A DNA stretch of 6,809 nt from Luminiphilus sp. (GCA_024638905.1 JAHEJH010000059.1:1-6809), one strand, 5' to 3'; counted from the first letter of the stretch, positions 1-6,331 are shown. Notes: a model not told the origin generated them from the sequence alone. Numbers and translations are program-made.

Positions 1-627
1 CGCATCCGCGGTCTGCTGTGCGAGTTGCACCACTTCGCGGATCTCACTGTGAATACCCGGCTCATATTCCAATCCGGTGGAAAGCCCCACCGCGCCGGCC
101 GCGAGCTCTTGCTCGAGCAGCGCAGACATCGCCTTCATTTCTTCATTGCTTGCAGGACGTTTGAAGTCCGCGCCCATGACCTCGTTACGCAGGGTGTTGT
201 GGCCAGCGTAGGCGGCAACATTGATTTTGGCCGGTGCGGCCTCGAGCGCCGCATAGAAACTTGCCAATGGATAAGGAGAATCCCCGTCCTGACCGACCAC
301 TGCCGTGGTGATGCCTTGGGTGATTTTGGCCAGTGCGTCACGCTCGGCGAGGATCAACCCGTCTGAATGGCTGTGGGTATCGATAAAGCCCGGTGCCAGC
401 ACCAGACCGTTGGCATCGATGATGTGATCTGCGCCATCGGGCGCTAAATCGCCCAATGCTGTGATGCGGTCACCGCTGAGACGCACGCTACCCAGCGTCG
501 CAGGCGATCCCGTGCCATCGATAATGCGAGCATTGGTAATCAGCGTATCGGCGAGTGCCCCTGACGCGGTGGTCAGCCACATCACGACCATTGTCGTGAT
601 CAGACCAATTGTGGCTCTGCTACTCAC
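1..627 (-). CDS. Exported amidohydrolase, N-acyl-D-amino-acid deacylase-like (3' end outside window)
   Basis: Only the first 209 residues are present; the frame is open to the window edge. The GTG start is chosen because it gives a complete Sec signal peptide: a short Arg-containing n-region, a hydrophobic stretch at about residues 7-20, and an Ala-Leu-Ala cleavage site near residue 26. An ATG ten codons later would leave a clipped signal. The mature part begins with the beta-rich amidohydrolase domain, then PGFIDTHSH at 79-87 with metal-binding His85 and His87, a GITTAVVGQDG segment at 105-115, and GAVGLSTGLEYEPG at 178-191, typical of the D-aminoacylase/N-acyl-D-amino-acid deacylase branch. 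That family hydrolyses N-acyl-D-amino acids with zinc, and the export signal implies periplasmic action. The position matching the metal-bridging Cys of Alcaligenes D-aminoacylase appears to be Asp114. It starts 4 nt after the upstream gene's stop and lacks a strong Shine-Dalgarno site, so translational coupling is likely. The substrate is not known. Confidence 0.85.
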   Translation of the reverse strand, partial: MSSRATIGLITTMVVMWLTTASGALADTLITNARIIDGTGSPATLGSVRLSGDRITALGDLAPDGADHIIDANGLVLAPGFIDTHSHSDGLILAERDALAKITQGITTAVVGQDGDSPYPLASFYAALEAAPAKINVAAYAGHNTLRNEVMGADFKRPASNEEMKAMSALLEQELAAGAVGLSTGLEYEPGIHSEIREVVQLAQQTADA

Positions 628-631
628 CCAC

Positions 632-1129
632 TCATGGCCCAACTGGTCGCCCGGCTGAGGGGCGGTCAAAGCTCCCCTGACGGAAATTGCTGGTATCAAA
701 TTCCATGGCGTTCACCGGTGCTGAGTGCGTGCCTTCATGTACACAGACCCGCTCGATAATGCGCCATTCATCGCCGCGCTTCTCGTATTTGTCGAGGTAG
801 CGGCCTACCCACAGGTCGAGCACCGGCTCGGCGTCCTGAAACAGATAGGTCACGTTGTAGACCTCGCCGGTAGCGGTGTGCGCATCGATGAGCTCAATGG
901 CGTGATTCAAAATACAGTGATTGGTGCTGCGCCAAGGCAGGTGCGCCTCCATGCACATCTCGCAGAACGCCCAGGCGTCGCCCACGAACACACCGTGATC
1001 GTCGGTGGCGCCCTCCCAGTAGGCTGATTTCATCAGCTCGACATCGAGGCGATCTACGCCCCGGCAATAGCGCAGCGCGGCATCGCGGATGCACTGCAGG
1101 TCGGAGAGCTGTTCTGCTGTATAGGCCAT
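632..1129 (-). CDS. NTF2-fold SnoaL-like protein (165 aa)
   Basis: A small single-domain protein matching the nuclear-transport-factor-2/SnoaL_4 type: an N-terminal helix, Arg-Gly-Val-Asp-Arg-Leu-Asp at 23-29, Asp-Asp-His-Gly at 43-46, then Ser-Thr-Asn-His at 68-71 and a curved beta-sheet half. Asp26 and His71 sit where pocket acid and base residues occur in related dehydratases and isomerases; that role is inferred. Members include dehydratases, ketosteroid-type isomerases and polyketide cyclases, and ring-hydroxylating oxygenase beta subunits share the fold. The DR.D and DHG motifs fit SnoaL_4 better than a beta subunit. It is probably cytoplasmic, with no signal peptide. The ATG has a strong AGGAGG site (1135-1140) that overlaps the stop codon of the VOC gene, giving a 9-nt gap and probable coupling. 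The exact reaction is unknown. Confidence 0.85.
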   Translation of the reverse strand: MAYTAEQLSDLQCIRDAALRYCRGVDRLDVELMKSAYWEGATDDHGVFVGDAWAFCEMCMEAHLPWRSTNHCILNHAIELIDAHTATGEVYNVTYLFQDAEPVLDLWVGRYLDKYEKRGDEWRIIERVCVHEGTHSAPVNAMEFDTSNFRQGSFDRPSAGRPVGP

Positions 1130-1138
1130 GGTTGCCTC

Positions 1139-1672
1139 CTAGCCCAACTGGCGCTTCGGGTCGCTACCGTCCCAGTCGATGGAGGCCGCCGCCACCATGT
1201 CAAAGAGCCCCTTGATGTCGTCTGAGTAAGTGAGAAGCTCCGTCATATGCCCCAGCACCGGGCTGGTGTCGACATAGGCGAAGGTCGCGCCACTGCCGGC
1301 TACCGTGCCGGTCGCTGCTAGCTCGTAGCCTTCAGCCGCCAAACTGGCGATCTCGCCATCCAGATCGTCAGTCCAATAGCAAAGGTGGTGAAAGGCTGTT
1401 TTGCCCTCAGGCACTGTGTCTCGGTATATGTTTGCTTGCTCGCCTGTGGGCTCAATGAGCTCAATTTGCATATCCCCTGCTTGCGCGAGCGCAATCTTCA
1501 TTGAGATCGGGCTTGGACTGCCCCGGTAAGTGCTGTCCTCAAACAGATCCGGGGTGTACTCCACAAAGAAGAAGGGCCCGATGCCTACTTTGAGCCAGGC
1601 GTCGACCGCCGCGTCGAGGTCATCGACTACCCAGGCACTCTGCATTGCATGTCCGCTCGCAAACTGTTTCAT
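1139..1672 (-). CDS. VOC (glyoxalase/dioxygenase superfamily) protein (177 aa)
   Basis: Two babbab-type modules of the vicinal-oxygen-chelate fold are visible. The first strand runs into Val-Val-Asp-Asp-Leu-Asp-Ala-Ala (15-22). Likely metal ligands by pattern are Gln11, Glu71 (MQIELIEP), His96 (second His of AFHHLCYW) and Glu145 (GHMTELLTY). This Gln/Glu/His/Glu set resembles human glyoxalase I, whereas methylmalonyl-CoA epimerases and many relatives have His first. The family covers epimerases, glyoxalases, isomerases and extradiol dioxygenases; length and style fit the Glyoxalase_4 group often found beside steroid or aromatic degradation genes. It is soluble and probably cytoplasmic. The start has an AGAGAGG ribosome site 5 nt upstream (1678-1684). 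It is the first gene of the minus-strand trio and faces the SDR/Rieske operon across 34 bp. The substrate is unknown. Confidence 0.88.
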   Translation of the reverse strand: MKQFASGHAMQSAWVVDDLDAAVDAWLKVGIGPFFFVEYTPDLFEDSTYRGSPSPISMKIALAQAGDMQIELIEPTGEQANIYRDTVPEGKTAFHHLCYWTDDLDGEIASLAAEGYELAATGTVAGSGATFAYVDTSPVLGHMTELLTYSDDIKGLFDMVAAASIDWDGSDPKRQLG

Positions 1673-1706
1673 TTAAGCCTCTCTTTTTATTGTTGATCAC
1701 ATTGAT
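1673..1706. promoter_or_regulatory. 34-bp divergent gap between VOC and SDR genes
   Basis: This short AT-rich gap must carry the 5' ends of two opposite operons, so any promoters extend into the genes and would overlap, favouring co-regulation. On the minus side it holds the AGAGAGG ribosome site of the VOC gene. On the plus side there is no recognisable ribosome site before the SDR start, so weak or leaderless initiation is possible. TTGATCACATT at 1693-1703 contains the palindrome TGATCA and matches the right half of a CRP-type site (TCACA), but the left half is poor. A weak -10-like TATTGT lies at 1688-1693. No site is certain. Confidence 0.4.
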
Positions 1707-2444
1707 ATGGCCCCGACCCCGACCCTGTTTGATCTGAAGGATCGCGCGGTACTCATTACCGGGGCCAATCGCGGCTTGGGGGCCGCGCTCTGCAAGACGA
1801 TCTTGCAGTACTCACCGAAAATAATCCACGCGGGTTACCGCAAAACCCCGGGCGACTTCGATGACCCCCTCATCAACTGGTGTCAGCTCGATATTCAGGA
1901 TGCAGGGTCGGTGGCTAAGGCAGCGGCATCGATCGATGAGCTGGATGTTCTTATCAACAACGCCGGCATCCTTATCCCTACCGCGGCAGACCCCGCCGAG
2001 GAAATGGCCAGCCTCGAGGCCATGATGGACATGCACCTGCACCGCCCGCTCACACTCATTGATGCCCTGCTGCCGAGGCTACGGGCGAGTGGCCAACCGA
2101 TGATTGTGAATATGATTTCGATGGCCGCCTTCGCCAGCGTGCCCGGCTGCGAAGGCTATTGCACGAGCAAGGCAGCGCTGCATGCCGCCACTCAGGGACT
2201 GCGGCTGAAACACCCGGACATCCAGTGCATTGGGGTGTATCCGGGCCCCACCGCCACCGACATGACCGCGGGTAGCACCGCGCCACTCGCCGATGCCATG
2301 AAAAGTGCCGCCACCATCGTGAGCGGCATGTGTGACGGCAAACCATCGATATTTCCCGATGAGGCCGCGCTTGCAGTAGAGTCTCTGGTGGGGGCCGGGG
2401 TGGCGACGCTGGAACAGCAGTTCACCACCCTGCTCAGTGACTGA
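1707..2444 (+). CDS. Short-chain dehydrogenase/reductase (SDR, 245 aa)
   Basis: A classical SDR of normal length with a full Rossmann fold. Cofactor motif TGANRGLG is at 18-25, Asp62 follows strand 3, and NNAG is at 84-87. The catalytic Ser138, Tyr151 and Lys155 are in the expected Ser-12-Tyr-3-Lys spacing, and a Pro-Gly motif follows near 178-179. The helix-4 Asn of the usual Asn-Ser-Tyr-Lys tetrad appears to be His110. Arg45 after strand 2 would permit NADP(H), but cofactor preference is uncertain. Family role: NAD(P)-linked oxidation of alcohols or diols, or carbonyl reduction. It lies 30 nt before the Rieske oxygenase on the same strand, so it could oxidise that enzyme's hydroxylated or cis-diol product; this is inference from context. 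ATG at 1707 is kept although no clear ribosome site precedes it, because the N-terminus has normal SDR length. Confidence 0.92.
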   Translation: MAPTPTLFDLKDRAVLITGANRGLGAALCKTILQYSPKIIHAGYRKTPGDFDDPLINWCQLDIQDAGSVAKAAASIDELDVLINNAGILIPTAADPAEEMASLEAMMDMHLHRPLTLIDALLPRLRASGQPMIVNMISMAAFASVPGCEGYCTSKAALHAATQGLRLKHPDIQCIGVYPGPTATDMTAGSTAPLADAMKSAATIVSGMCDGKPSIFPDEAALAVESLVGAGVATLEQQFTTLLSD

Positions 2445-2474
2445 CTGAGACGACAAGGACACCGAGGCACAGGT

Positions 2475-3818
2475 ATGAACGCCAAACAGCCACTCAACCA
2501 GCAAGGCCGCGAGGCCTACAGCGGGCAGATCAAAAATTTCTCCAAGGAGCGCTATATCAGCGCCGACTGGTATGCCCGTGAATGGCAAGCCGTGTGGGCC
2601 AAGAGCTGGATCGCCGCCGTGCACGTCTCGGACCTCACCGACCCCGGCGACTACGTGGTATTTGATCTGGGTCCCGAGAGCATTCTGCTCACCTGCGATG
2701 GCGCGGGCACCGTGCAGGCCTTTTACAACGTGTGCCAGCACCGCGGCGTGCGGCTGGTCGATGACCACTCTGGCAACACCGAGAATTTCCGCTGCCCCTA
2801 CCACAGCTGGCGCTACGGCACCGATGGCGACCTGATCTATGCCCCGCATCAGGAAGGCTTTCAGGAGGGCCTGCCCGAGCAAACCATTTGCCTGCCCAAG
2901 GTACGCTGCGAAGAAGCGCTGGGCTTTTACTGGATTAACCTTGATGCCGACGCCGAGCCACTCGATGTCTTTTTGAAAGACATGCTCCCGATCATGGAAC
3001 ACTATGAATTTGGCAACCTCACGTTAGTGCAGGACCAGACCGTGTCGATCAACTGCAACTGGAAGGCGGTACTCGATAACTTCAGCGAGCTATACCACGT
3101 GCACTATCTGCACCCGCAGCATCGGCGCTTTGTAGATTGCACCGAGTCACTGAGCGAGTGCTACGAGGGCGGTCACACTCGGGTTTGGGTGCCGGGCGCC
3201 ACTACCGACTCGCTGTTCTCGACTCCGGATAAACCCACTGACCTGCTGACCATGCAGCTAGAGGCCTTTGGTCTTGATCCCGCACAATACGAGGGCAAGG
3301 TCGATGAGATTCAGGCGGCGGTAAGGGTCGCCAAGCGAGAGCTCGAAAAAACCGAGCCCTACTACGCCAACTTCACGGACGAAGAACTCACCGATGTCAT
3401 ACAGACCAACGTGTTCCCCAACGCCATCCTCACCTATCAACCCGAGATGCTGTGGCTGATGCGGCTGCGGCCCCACGCCACCGACCCCAACCTGTGCTAT
3501 TTGGACAAGCTCTCTTTTGAACGCTTCCCCAACAGCGACGAGCAACGTTTTCTGGAGGGCACCGACAATCTCAAGGAAAAGCGCAGCGAGACTGCCGACA
3601 AAAGCGGGCGGCCACAATGGGAGTCTTTTGATTATTCTGATGTGATCGCCGGCAAGGCCACCATGACCGACACCATCGATCAGGACCTGTCGTTGCTCGC
3701 ACATGCTCAGCGGGGCATGCACTCCGAGGGTTTTCAGGGCAGCTGGCTCAATGAGATCGAATGCCGCGTGAGCCATTTTCATGAAGAGCTCGAGAGGCAG
3801 GTTACGGCTGCAGACTGA
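2475..3818 (+). CDS. Rieske non-heme iron oxygenase, alpha (catalytic) subunit (447 aa)
   Basis: The N-terminal Rieske [2Fe-2S] domain (about 40-140) has Cys87-X-His89 and Cys107-X2-His110, separated by 17 residues. The C-terminal SRPBCC catalytic domain has NWK at 195-197, then Glu205, His208 and His213 in the DNFSELYHVHYLH segment; the His residues bind the mononuclear iron and Glu205 should be the acidic bridge to the neighbouring subunit's Rieske centre. The third ligand is probably Asp404, eight residues before Gln412-Arg-Gly. All redox residues are present. Such enzymes dihydroxylate aromatic rings, hydroxylate C-H bonds or demethylate, using O2 and electrons from a reductase; neither reductase, ferredoxin nor beta subunit is encoded in the window. 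Start: ATG with GAGG 7 nt upstream. It lies between the SDR (30 nt) and permease (14 nt) in a likely operon. The class is certain; the substrate is not. Confidence 0.95.
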   Translation: MNAKQPLNQQGREAYSGQIKNFSKERYISADWYAREWQAVWAKSWIAAVHVSDLTDPGDYVVFDLGPESILLTCDGAGTVQAFYNVCQHRGVRLVDDHSGNTENFRCPYHSWRYGTDGDLIYAPHQEGFQEGLPEQTICLPKVRCEEALGFYWINLDADAEPLDVFLKDMLPIMEHYEFGNLTLVQDQTVSINCNWKAVLDNFSELYHVHYLHPQHRRFVDCTESLSECYEGGHTRVWVPGATTDSLFSTPDKPTDLLTMQLEAFGLDPAQYEGKVDEIQAAVRVAKRELEKTEPYYANFTDEELTDVIQTNVFPNAILTYQPEMLWLMRLRPHATDPNLCYLDKLSFERFPNSDEQRFLEGTDNLKEKRSETADKSGRPQWESFDYSDVIAGKATMTDTIDQDLSLLAHAQRGMHSEGFQGSWLNEIECRVSHFHEELERQVTAAD

Positions 3819-3832
3819 CCAGGACCACCGCC

Positions 3833-5608
3833 GTGACATCTGACCAAGGAATATTGTTTGCGCTGATCGGCGCACTGTTTGTGTTCCTAATCTGGGGGCG
3901 CTATCGCTACGATCTGGTGGCTTTTGGCGCGCTGCTAATCGCCTACCTGCTTGGGCTGGTGCCAACAGACGAGGTGTTCGCCGGGTTTGGTCACCCTGCG
4001 GTCATCATCATTGCGCTGGTGCTCATTATCAGCCGCGGGCTCTACCTCTCCGGTGCCATCGAGATGATGGCCGGGGCGATCTTGGACGGCGCACGCAGTA
4101 TCCGGCGACACATTGGCGTGATGGCGGGCGTATCGGCTGCGCTGTCGGCCATGATGAACAACGTTGCCGCCCTCGCGCTGCTCATGCCGATTGACCTACA
4201 GGCCTCGGAAAAAGCCCAGCGCAACCCGGGGCTCACGCTGATGCCCCTCTCTTTCGCCTCGATCCTGGGCGGGATGATCACCTTGATCGGCACACCCCCC
4301 AATATCGTGATCGCGACCTTCCGCGGCGAAGCGCTGGGCGATCCTTACACCATGTTCGACTTTGCCCCGGTGGGTTTGGTGGTGGCCGCAGTCGGTATTG
4401 CCTATGTGGCGCTCATTGGCTGGCGGTTGATTCCTGTGGAGCGCACTTCAGCGAGCATGCCCTCCTCGATCGAAGACCTTGAGAGCTATCTGGTCGAGCT
4501 GCGGGTGCCCGCCGAGGCGGAGGTGGTCGGCCAGCGGCTTCGACTGCTCGACAACCAGGCCGACGAGGCCGGCGTGCAGATTTTGGGGCTAATTCGAGAC
4601 GGAGAGCGTCTTCCTGGCATGGCCGCCCGGGCCACCTTACAAGCAGAGGACCGCATTGTCGTTGAGGGCGGACCCGATGGTATCGAGGCTTTCGCGGGGA
4701 CGGTGGCGCTCAGCTACGCCGACTCAGACCGGCCCTCTAAAGCTCTGTCGGGCACCACCGTGATGCGTGAGGTGGCGGTGCCACAAACCTCGCGCATGGT
4801 GGGCCGCACCGAGGCCGTTATGCGGCTGCGTTATCGGCGCGGCGTCATTTTGCTTGGGATCTCGCGCAACGGCGTGCGGTTGCGTGAGCGATTACGCGAA
4901 GTCGAAATTCAGGCCGGTGATCTGCTGTTGTTATTGGGCCCCGAGGACACCCTCGACGACATCATCGAATGGCTCGGCTGCCTGCCATTGGCGCCCCGCG
5001 GGCTCGACGTGATTCAACGTGAGAAAGCCCGCCGGGCGATTCTGATCTTTGCCGGCGCCATTGTGCTGGCGAGCCTTGAACTCATCTATCTTCCCATGGC
5101 GCTCGCCTGCGTGGCGGTGTTGTACGTCGTGCTTGATATCGTGCCGCTGTCGCAGGTATATGAGTCGATCGAGTGGCCGGTGGTGGTATTACTGGGCGCC
5201 ATGATCCCGATCAGCGTCGCACTGGAGGCGAGCGGTGGCACCCAGCTGCTCGCCGATTTGTTTGTGCGGGGCACCGACGGCTGGCCAGTGATGCTCATCC
5301 TCGCAGCACTCATGCTGGTGACGATGACGCTCTCTGATGTGCTGAACAATGTCGCCACCGCGCTGATTGCCGCACCCATTGCCCTCGACGTGGCCGAGCG
5401 TCTGCAGGTGAGCCCTGACCCCTTTTTGATGGCCGTTGCAGTAGCCGCCTCCTGCGCCTTTTTGACGCCCATTGGTCACAAGAACAACACCTTGATTATG
5501 GGTCCCGGCGGTTACGGCTTCGGCGATTACTGGCGCATGGGTCTGCCACTAGAAATTTTGGTGGTCGCCACAGCGATCCCGATGATTTTGCTGGTTTGGC
5601 CCGTGTAG
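3833..5608 (+). CDS. SLC13/DASS-type permease with two central RCK_C (TrkA-C) domains (591 aa)
   Basis: An inner-membrane anion transporter of the ion-transporter superfamily. About six hydrophobic segments (6-200) are followed by a cytoplasmic insert (205-395) holding two RCK_C/TrkA_C-like modules (about 213-290 and 306-381), then about six more (400-590). The two inverted halves each show a paired-Asn hairpin (Met-Asn-Asn 108-110; Leu-Asn-Asn 504-506) and a substrate loop (GTPPN 153-157; TPIGHKNN 545-552). Members carry dicarboxylates, sulfate or other anions, usually with sodium; RCK_C insert types include sulfate permeases. The start is GTG with AGGA 8 nt upstream, 14 nt after the Rieske gene, so co-transcription is likely. 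Either it imports the oxygenase substrate or it supplies sulfate for the cysC pathway downstream. The topology is estimated by eye. Confidence 0.92.
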   Translation: MTSDQGILFALIGALFVFLIWGRYRYDLVAFGALLIAYLLGLVPTDEVFAGFGHPAVIIIALVLIISRGLYLSGAIEMMAGAILDGARSIRRHIGVMAGVSAALSAMMNNVAALALLMPIDLQASEKAQRNPGLTLMPLSFASILGGMITLIGTPPNIVIATFRGEALGDPYTMFDFAPVGLVVAAVGIAYVALIGWRLIPVERTSASMPSSIEDLESYLVELRVPAEAEVVGQRLRLLDNQADEAGVQILGLIRDGERLPGMAARATLQAEDRIVVEGGPDGIEAFAGTVALSYADSDRPSKALSGTTVMREVAVPQTSRMVGRTEAVMRLRYRRGVILLGISRNGVRLRERLREVEIQAGDLLLLLGPEDTLDDIIEWLGCLPLAPRGLDVIQREKARRAILIFAGAIVLASLELIYLPMALACVAVLYVVLDIVPLSQVYESIEWPVVVLLGAMIPISVALEASGGTQLLADLFVRGTDGWPVMLILAALMLVTMTLSDVLNNVATALIAAPIALDVAERLQVSPDPFLMAVAVAASCAFLTPIGHKNNTLIMGPGGYGFGDYWRMGLPLEILVVATAIPMILLVWPV

Positions 5609-5643
5609 ATAGAGACTTTTCGGAGCTCTTCTATCAGATCTAC
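5605..5643 (+). terminator. Weak stem-loop over the permease stop codon
   Basis: GATAGA at 5608-5613 can pair with TCTATC at 5630-5635, and alternatively GTAGAT (5605-5610) with ATCTAC (5638-5643). The stem is AU-rich and no T-run follows, so it is a poor intrinsic terminator. It may mark the 3' end of the Rieske/permease transcript or merely slow decay. Confidence 0.25.
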
Positions 5644-5664
5644 CTCTTATAGACCCCCCTCTCA

Positions 5665-5769
5665 GCGTTAATTCCCCTTTCTTCCAGGAATGGGCTCCGC
5701 GTAACAGGCTTTTCGCCGTGGGTTCCGCCGCGCGCCCCTGTTGCTCCCCATTCATTAACCGCTTAACGC
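5665..5769. repeat. Nested imperfect inverted repeat (about 105 bp)
   Basis: Three pairs of arms nest in order: GCGTTAA (5665-5671) with TTAACGC (5763-5769); GAATGGG (5688-5694) with CCCATTC (5747-5753); and AACAGG (5703-5708) with CCTGTT (5737-5742), the last extended by GC (5699-5700) with GC (5743-5744) across a 2-nt bulge. All 22 paired positions are perfect Watson-Crick, separated by unequal internal loops. The central 28 nt are GC-rich. It could be a folded RNA, or a MITE/REP-like element with imperfect terminal repeats. It does not fit an integron attC site, because the outer core lacks a matching GTTRRRY partner. Confidence 0.5.
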
Positions 5770-5806
5770 TGGCCGCATTGCGGCTAGCCAGTCTCGAGTC
5801 GCTGGC
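5769..5806. repeat. Two competing short hairpins sharing one arm
   Basis: GCCAG at 5787-5791 can pair upstream with CTGGC at 5769-5773 (with GCCGC/GCGGC closing a 3-nt ATT loop at 5772-5784 as a simpler core) or downstream with CTGGC at 5802-5806 around a CTCGAG-containing loop. The pairings exclude each other. This could be a switch, or simply a repeated CTGGC word. Confidence 0.35.
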
Positions 5807-5816
5807 CGATTTGGCC

Positions 5817-5875
5817 AACACCTTGGCGGATCGAGCCAATCTTTATATCCGCCTCCTGCCGATACTGAAGGTGTT
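5817..5875. other. Two-step 15-bp stem-loop, possible leader or small RNA
   Basis: AACACCTT (5817-5824) is exactly complementary to AAGGTGTT (5868-5875). Directly inside, GGCGGAT (5825-5831) is exactly complementary to ATCCGCC (5847-5853). This makes eight plus seven contiguous pairs on the left arm with a 14-nt one-sided bulge (5854-5867) on the right and a 15-nt terminal loop. It lies about 110 nt upstream of the 114-residue gene, in the same orientation as its possible leader. The transcribed strand is unknown. Confidence 0.45.
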
Positions 5876-5986
5876 CGCAGGGGAGTAGCCAAGCCCGTCG
5901 CAAGACAGCAGCAGCCAAACCCAGCGATCAACTTCAAGGATGATCCCGTTGCCACGGACGGCAGTTTTAAATGGGAGAGCAAAATT

Positions 5987-6331
5987 ATGACAACCGAGAC
6001 CCAGAAAAATTTGCGCACCGCAGCGGGCGTCACCGCCTGGGTAGCCATGCTGGCCCTGAGCCAGGAATCTGCTGCACTGGATAATCCCCAGCGTGAGGAT
6101 TTTGCGCGCTACAGCGATTGGCGCGCGCATCTGATGGCCACTGCACCGTGCGGTGACTCACTGATTCCGATGCTGGGTGGTTCGGAACGTGCGCTCATTT
6201 GCTCTGACGCGCTGCACCTGTCGAGCGATCGCAACGAAGCGGGCGGCAACACGCAGGTGACGGATACCTACTTATTGCGCGGCGCCACCTACACCGTACA
6301 CAGCGGCATGATCGTCGCGGTGTTCAGTTAG
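5987..6331 (+). CDS. Small exported protein of unknown function (114 aa)
   Basis: I do not recognise the family. The N-terminus has Lys7 and Arg10, a hydrophobic stretch at about 11-24 and small residues Ser-Ala-Ala at 28-30, fitting a Sec signal peptide with cleavage near residue 30. The mature part would be about 84 residues with just two Cys (55 and 72), which could form a disulfide in the periplasm, and a beta-prone C-terminus ending in Ala-Val-Phe-Ser. The motif Tyr42-Ser-Asp-Trp-Arg46 recurs in the next small gene. A good ribosome site, GGGAGAG at 5973-5979, lies 7 nt before the ATG, which strongly supports translation. It is preceded by the structured tract and followed after 15 nt by the 51-residue gene, so the two are probably co-transcribed. 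No function is proposed. Confidence 0.7.
   Translation: MTTETQKNLRTAAGVTAWVAMLALSQESAALDNPQREDFARYSDWRAHLMATAPCGDSLIPMLGGSERALICSDALHLSSDRNEAGGNTQVTDTYLLRGATYTVHSGMIVAVFS

Larger units (their letters stand above)
5609..5986. other. 378-bp non-coding tract rich in inverted repeats
   Basis: No convincing gene is seen on either strand. Open frames on the minus strand here run antisense into the permease end or into the next gene and show no domain I recognise. The tract holds several nested inverted repeats, listed separately, and then a leader of about 110 nt ending in the GGGAGAG ribosome site (5973-5979) of the next gene. The density of inverted repeats suggests a structured transcript, a leader RNA, or a dispersed repeat element; which of these cannot be told from one copy. 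Confidence 0.6.

Noticed and set aside
25..366. Plus-strand open frame of 113 codons
   Set aside because: It is antisense to the amidohydrolase frame, which has clear family motifs; the plus-strand product shows none.
2079..3002. Long minus-strand open frame (307 codons)
   Set aside because: It lies opposite the SDR and Rieske genes, whose catalytic motifs are all intact. High GC content readily makes such antisense frames, and no domain was seen.
3258..3965. Minus-strand open frame of 235 codons
   Set aside because: It is antisense to the Rieske C-terminal domain and the permease start; no recognisable motif.
5665..5769. Integron attC site
   Set aside because: GCTTAAC at 5761-5767 fits the RYYYAAC core, but no properly spaced GTTRRRY partner exists and there is no integrase or cassette array.
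5549..5839. Minus-strand 96-codon frame, basic and Ser/Arg/Gly-rich
   Set aside because: It starts inside the inverted-repeat tract and runs antisense into the permease end. There is no ribosome site or domain; more likely a by-product of a structured or repeated sequence.
5871..5890. Fluoride (crcB) riboswitch
   Set aside because: GGTGTTCGC resembles a conserved stretch, but the following conserved blocks of the motif are missing.
5946..5970. Intrinsic terminator or attenuator before the 114-residue gene
   Set aside because: CCGT/ACGG or TGCC/GGCA can form four-pair stems before TTTT, but both are too short to support a call.
5755..6048. Minus-strand 97-codon frame with a hydrophobic patch
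   Set aside because: Its start lies antisense inside the 114-residue gene, which has a good ribosome site and signal peptide. No family features.
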